A DNA stretch of 64,000 bases, taken from NCBI GenBank assembly GCA_902760315.1, contig CACWFV010000003.1, forward strand, positions 42,583 to 106,582, in the 5' to 3' direction. Below are positions 60,496 to 64,000 of this stretch, piece after piece (position 1 is the stretch's first letter; each line of letters opens with the position of its first letter). The DNA comes from an uncultured Bacteroidales bacterium. Its GTDB lineage: Bacteria > Bacteroidota > Bacteroidia > Bacteroidales > Bacteroidaceae. The notes under the pieces were generated by a model. It saw only the letters and a program-made list of their open reading frames with translations, ran no database searches and was not told the DNA's origin. Made by a program: the position numbers and the translations under genes.

Positions 60496-62130
60496 CTATC
60501 TTCTACGCTTGATGCTGAATAGTCCCAGCCGGTGGGTACGCCCTTTCTTATGCAGCGAACGGAGCTGATACATGCCCTCCGGTAACCGGCTGATGTTGAT
60601 ACGCTCGCGGTTGACGAAGGTTTGCGCTGTACGTCCCTTCAAGTCGCAGACCACCAACAGGTGCGCGTCGAAACAGGTGCGCTGGGGAACTGTCAGCCAG
60701 TGGCCGTCGTTCTTCAGCAGCGTTGTCATTACCTGTGGTGCGGTCTTCTCTTCCGTGGAGCGTATGGGCAGGCTCTCGTTGCCATAGCGATCCAGTGCTG
60801 TCACGGCATAATGCAGCCATGGTTTGCCGGACTTGCGCTTGACGCTCAGCCTCGTAGTCTGCCACCGGGTGGCTATGAGGTTCTCCGGCCGTCTGATGTC
60901 GACAGGTGCTTCCGACGACGCATATATATTATATAATAGGTATGGCCCGTCGCTGCGGTCTATAGCTCCACTCCACTCTATGTTATCGCCCTTCGTGGTA
61001 CGCTCCACGCTAAGCAGGGTGGGAGCTGTTGGTTCTAGGCTCTGTGCCCACGTCACGGGCGGAATGAGTGCCGGCTGCCGGTCGTGCTGCGCCATGAGGT
61101 CGTAAATGCCTTTCACATTGTCCAGCAGGAACTTTGCACGGAAATGACAGTGTCCCTGTCCCAATTGTCGGGTGACGTTCAGTTGCCGTTTTACCTCCGC
61201 CAGCGGCCAGTTGCCTTCGTCGCGGTGCAGCATGTAGGTTCCCAGTCCTGCCACTATGGTGCGCCCGTAGTTGTGCTCCTGCCAGTCGATGGCGAAGGGG
61301 TAGAAATTGTTGCCTGAGAAGTACATCATCGGGTATAGCTGGTCCATCAGTCCCTCACTGAGCCATCCTTGGGCATCCTGTGCCACACGGTTGTAGGCAT
61401 CCCAGCCTCTAGAGCTGAAGCGTGCCAGATTGTCCGACTTGCCTATGGGCGAGCAGCTCAGTTTTACCCACGGCTTATGCAGCTTGACCCGTCGGTAGAC
61501 TTGACGTACGATGCGGGTGATGTTCTCATGATATTTCCGGCCCCGCCACGTCTCTGGATAGCGGATGTAGTCCAGATGAATGCCGTCCACGTCGTAGCGC
61601 GTGGTTATCTCTTCGCAGATGTTGGCCAGGTAGTCGGCCGTTAGCGGCGACTCCGGGTTCATGTAGCCCTCGTCGCCTATGCGCTTCACTACCATGGGGT
61701 GCCACCTACGCAACAGGCGGCAGCCCATCGAGTTCCATTTACCTATGGGCATGGCTACAATCCAGGCGTGCAATTCCATACCCCTGCGATGGCACTCGCC
61801 GATGGCGAACTGCAGCGGATTCCAACCGGGCGACTTGCCTGGCACCCCCGACAGGCTACCCTCCCAGGGCTCCAGGTCTGAAGGGTAGACGGCTGTGGCT
61901 CTCACCCGTGTCTGAAAAAGTATGGTGTTGACGTTGATGGCTTTTAGCCTGTCTAGCATGCGGCAGAGGTCTTCCTGCTGCTGGCGGATGCCCATACCGT
62001 CGTGGGCATAGTTGTTAGGCCAGTCCAGTCCTCCCAGTGTTGTCAGCCAAACGGCACGCACCTCGTATTTGGGTTGAGCCGCTACAGAAAGGAAACAGAA
62101 TAGGAAGAATATGTAAAGAAATCTTTTCAA
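60496..62130 (-). CDS. Exported GH10-like (GHL10/DUF187) family glycosidase
   Basis: 544 residues. Signal peptide (RFLYIFFLFCFLSVAAQ), then a TIM-barrel family-10-like domain (about 22-345; VRAVWLTTLGGLDWP, NTILFQTRVRA, ELHAWIV, VDGIHLDYIRYP with likely acid residues), then a fibronectin-like domain (about 350-450) and a beta-rich tail. Such proteins are common in Bacteroidota, with peptidoglycan or polysaccharide hydrolysis suspected. The substrate is unproven. It is the first gene before ruvC. Confidence 0.85.
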   Translation of the reverse strand: MKRFLYIFFLFCFLSVAAQPKYEVRAVWLTTLGGLDWPNNYAHDGMGIRQQQEDLCRMLDRLKAINVNTILFQTRVRATAVYPSDLEPWEGSLSGVPGKSPGWNPLQFAIGECHRRGMELHAWIVAMPIGKWNSMGCRLLRRWHPMVVKRIGDEGYMNPESPLTADYLANICEEITTRYDVDGIHLDYIRYPETWRGRKYHENITRIVRQVYRRVKLHKPWVKLSCSPIGKSDNLARFSSRGWDAYNRVAQDAQGWLSEGLMDQLYPMMYFSGNNFYPFAIDWQEHNYGRTIVAGLGTYMLHRDEGNWPLAEVKRQLNVTRQLGQGHCHFRAKFLLDNVKGIYDLMAQHDRQPALIPPVTWAQSLEPTAPTLLSVERTTKGDNIEWSGAIDRSDGPYLLYNIYASSEAPVDIRRPENLIATRWQTTRLSVKRKSGKPWLHYAVTALDRYGNESLPIRSTEEKTAPQVMTTLLKNDGHWLTVPQRTCFDAHLLVVCDLKGRTAQTFVNRERINISRLPEGMYQLRSLHKKGRTHRLGLFSIKRRR

Positions 62131-62148
62131 TTTTCAACGATTTGCGCG

Positions 62149-62156
62149 CAAAGGTA
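62149..62156 (-). promoter_or_regulatory. -7 box of the GH10-like gene
   Basis: On the minus strand TACCTTTG, 18 bp before the start at 62130. It lies back to back with the cstA promoter. Confidence 0.55.
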
Positions 62157-62174
62157 CGAATTATTTCTCAATTC

Positions 62175-62207
62175 TTTGTCGGTTATCATAATTATTTCTT
62201 AATTTTG
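62175..62207 (+). promoter_or_regulatory. Promoter of cstA
   Basis: TTTG at 62175-62178, a 21-bp spacer, TAATTTTG at 62200-62207, 35 bp before the start. Confidence 0.7.
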
Positions 62208-62242
62208 CAGCCGGTTTTATATTTTTAAATGATAAGAATAAG

Positions 62243-63670
62243 ATGATTACTTTTTTGCTGAGCCTCGTAGCTCTTGTGTTGGGCTATCTTCTTTACGGTC
62301 GTTTCGTAGAGCGGGTTTTTGGTCCCGACGACCGTGTTACCCCCGCCGTGGCCAAAGCCGACGGTGTTGACTTCATCGTTCTTCCCAACTGGAAGATTTT
62401 CATGATCCAGTTTCTCAACATCGCCGGCACGGGTCCCATTTTCGGAGCCATCATGGGCGCAAAGTTCGGTCCTGCCGCCTACTTGTGGATTGTGCTGGGC
62501 TGCATTTTTGCCGGTGCCGTCCACGACTACCTGTCAGGCATGCTCTCCATGCGCAACGGTGGAGCTGGTCAGCCCGAAATCATAGGTCTCTATCTGGGCA
62601 CCACCACCAAGAAGGTGATGCTCGTCTTCAGCGTCTTCCTGCTGGTCATGGTGGGTGCCGTGTTTGTTTACAGTCCGGCGCTCATTCTTGGCAAGTTGTG
62701 CAGCGACGACCTGCTGTGGGTCTACATTTGGTGCGGCATCATCTTCGTCTACTACATCATAGCCACCATGCTGCCCATCGACAAGATTATCGGCAAGGTG
62801 TACCCCCTGTTTGCCATCTCCATGCTCTTCATGGCCGTGGCGCTGATGGTGGTGCTCTTCGTGAAGTGGCCCCAGTTGCCTGAGCTCTACGAGGGCATCA
62901 GCGGCGATGGTTTCACCACGCCCATCTTCCCGGCGCTGTTCATCACCATAGCCTGTGGTGCCATCAGCGGTTTCCATGCCACTCAGACTCCCCTCATGGC
63001 CCGCTGTCTGAAGGACGAGCGCAAGGCTCGCCCCCTGTTCTATGGCGCCATGATTACCGAGGGACTGGTAGCTCTTATCTGGGCCACGGTGTCCATGTAC
63101 TTCTTCTATGGCGGCGCAGCCCAGGAACTGGGTCAGCCGCTGACGCTCCAGGCTCCTGAGGTGGTAACGGCCGTCAGCGAGGGCTGGCTGGGCGCCTTTG
63201 GCGGTCTGCTGGCGCTGCTGGGCGTGGTGGCAGCACCCATCACCAGCGGCGACACCGCCCTGCGTTCTGCCCGTCTGATAGTAGCCGAGTTCATCCATCT
63301 GGACCAGAAGTCCATCGTGAAGCGCATCTGGATTTGCATACCCCTCTTTGGTGTCACCATGTTGCTGCTGTTCTTCAACATTTCCAACCCTGACGGCTTC
63401 AACGTCATCTGGAGCTGGTTCGGCTGGAGCAATCAGACACTGGCCGTCTTCACCCTCTGGGCCATCACCGTCTATCTGGTACGCCAGCGCAAGCCCTACT
63501 GGATTACACTGTTGCCGGCCCTGTTCATGACGGTAGTCTGCTCGTCGTTCCTCATGGTGTCGAAGAATGCCTTCGGCCTCGACCTCATGGTGGGCTACGG
63601 CGTTGGCTGCGCCGCGCTCGTTGTGGCCGTCGTGTGGTTTGCCATGTGGTACAGCAAGAACGCCAGATAG
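62243..63670 (+). CDS. cstA: Carbon starvation protein A-type transporter
   Basis: 475 residues, about 13 TM helices. CstA signatures: FLNIAGTGPIFGAIMGAKFG near the start, GAVHDYLSGMLSMRNGG, GAISGFHATQTPLMARC, and SGDTALRSARLI. It is shorter than the roughly 700-residue enterobacterial CstA, matching the short branch common in anaerobes. CstA proteins import peptides or pyruvate. It has its own promoter and is followed 64 bp later by nadC. Confidence 0.92.
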   Translation: MITFLLSLVALVLGYLLYGRFVERVFGPDDRVTPAVAKADGVDFIVLPNWKIFMIQFLNIAGTGPIFGAIMGAKFGPAAYLWIVLGCIFAGAVHDYLSGMLSMRNGGAGQPEIIGLYLGTTTKKVMLVFSVFLLVMVGAVFVYSPALILGKLCSDDLLWVYIWCGIIFVYYIIATMLPIDKIIGKVYPLFAISMLFMAVALMVVLFVKWPQLPELYEGISGDGFTTPIFPALFITIACGAISGFHATQTPLMARCLKDERKARPLFYGAMITEGLVALIWATVSMYFFYGGAAQELGQPLTLQAPEVVTAVSEGWLGAFGGLLALLGVVAAPITSGDTALRSARLIVAEFIHLDQKSIVKRIWICIPLFGVTMLLLFFNISNPDGFNVIWSWFGWSNQTLAVFTLWAITVYLVRQRKPYWITLLPALFMTVVCSSFLMVSKNAFGLDLMVGYGVGCAALVVAVVWFAMWYSKNAR

Positions 63671-63734
63671 ACGGAAGCGCCGCTAAAAGCAATCTTAATG
63701 AAATATCTGATTTTCAAATAATTATAAGAACAAT

Positions 63735-64000
63735 ATGTTAAACATCGATTTCTATAGACCCAACTACGATATGGATGTCAAGGAACTGGTAGACAGACTC
63801 ATTGACCTGTCGTTTGCCGAAGACATTGGCGATGGCGACCACACCACCCTGTGCTGTATTCCTGAGGATGCGATGGGCAAGTCGCATCTACTCATCAAGG
63901 AAGACGGCATTCTGGCAGGTGTAGAGGTAGCCAAGGAGGTGTTCCATCGTTTTGACCCCACCATGCAGGTGGAGGTGCTGATGCAGGATGGCACGCGTGT
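63735..64000 (+). CDS. nadC: Nicotinate-nucleotide pyrophosphorylase (carboxylating), 5' part
   Basis: The first 88 codons are present and open to the window edge. The N-terminus carries the quinolinate phosphoribosyltransferase signature LSFAEDIGDGDHTTLCCIP and LLIKEDGILAGVEVAKEVF. The enzyme makes nicotinate mononucleotide from quinolinate and PRPP in NAD synthesis. The ATG at 63735 gives the usual N-terminus for this phylum. Confidence 0.9.
   Translation, partial: MLNIDFYRPNYDMDVKELVDRLIDLSFAEDIGDGDHTTLCCIPEDAMGKSHLLIKEDGILAGVEVAKEVFHRFDPTMQVEVLMQDGTR

Overview
The window is a piece of a Bacteroidota chromosome, most likely Prevotellaceae (Prevotella in the broad sense). The evidence is the promoter form used throughout (TTTG, about 20 bp, then TAnnTTTG), the rarity of strong Shine-Dalgarno sites, roughly 50% GC, and gene content typical of the group: an HTCS-type regulator, a fused NfnA-NfnB protein, PPi-dependent phosphofructokinase, pyruvate phosphate dikinase, a YgiQ radical SAM protein, YtxH/holin-like membrane genes and GH5/GH10-like secreted hydrolases. 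I see no rRNA, CRISPR array, insertion sequence or intact prophage. There is one tRNA (Arg, anticodon TCT).

Layout. 1-7.9 kb is an accessory signalling/secondary-metabolism locus: a minus-strand protein with a condensation-domain HxxxDG motif, cut by the left edge, then a DUF6056-like membrane protein, a MATE exporter fused to an RsbW-like ATPase, and two tandem Cache-HAMP sensors. The first sensor has lost its kinase; the second is complete. 7.9-11.9 kb (minus) holds a GH5 mannanase lipoprotein overlapping a BadF/GlcNAc-kinase-like ATPase, then a Fic protein with an AbiEi-like N-terminus behind a promoter carrying four phased direct repeats. 12-22.3 kb is envelope-related: an MscS channel, a small outer-membrane barrel, kdsA-kdsD, a signalling-degenerate HTCS and a phospholipase D/cardiolipin synthase. 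22.4-33 kb contains a TPR protein coupled to an orphan periplasmic binding lipoprotein, radA, a Toprim-like protein with an M15 peptidase, a YtxH/holin operon, a SPOR lipoprotein, ruvX, def and a TPR protein. 33-45.4 kb contains ygiQ, a large amidase/xanthan-lyase-like protein, an acyltransferase, PPi-phosphofructokinase, GH25 lysozyme, a metY-response regulator pair divergent from an Lrp regulator, and a SpoU methyltransferase. 45.4-64 kb contains tRNA-Arg, ppdK, a TtcA-like gene, the Nfn fusion, serS, a broken gdhA, clpC, a double-NBD ABC protein, ruvC, a GH10-like hydrolase, cstA and the start of nadC.

How it fits together. The core metabolic genes suggest an anaerobic saccharolytic fermenter with PPi-linked glycolysis (pfp and ppdK) and ferredoxin/NADPH balancing (Nfn). 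The main oddities are the condensation-domain/MATE-ATPase/sensor locus, the HTCS that lacks its kinase and acceptor aspartate, the Fic/HTH gene with its operator-like repeats, the gdhA gene interrupted by an in-frame deletion that creates a stop codon, and an intergenic 21-bp tandem repeat. All calls come from reading the sequence; no database search was run.
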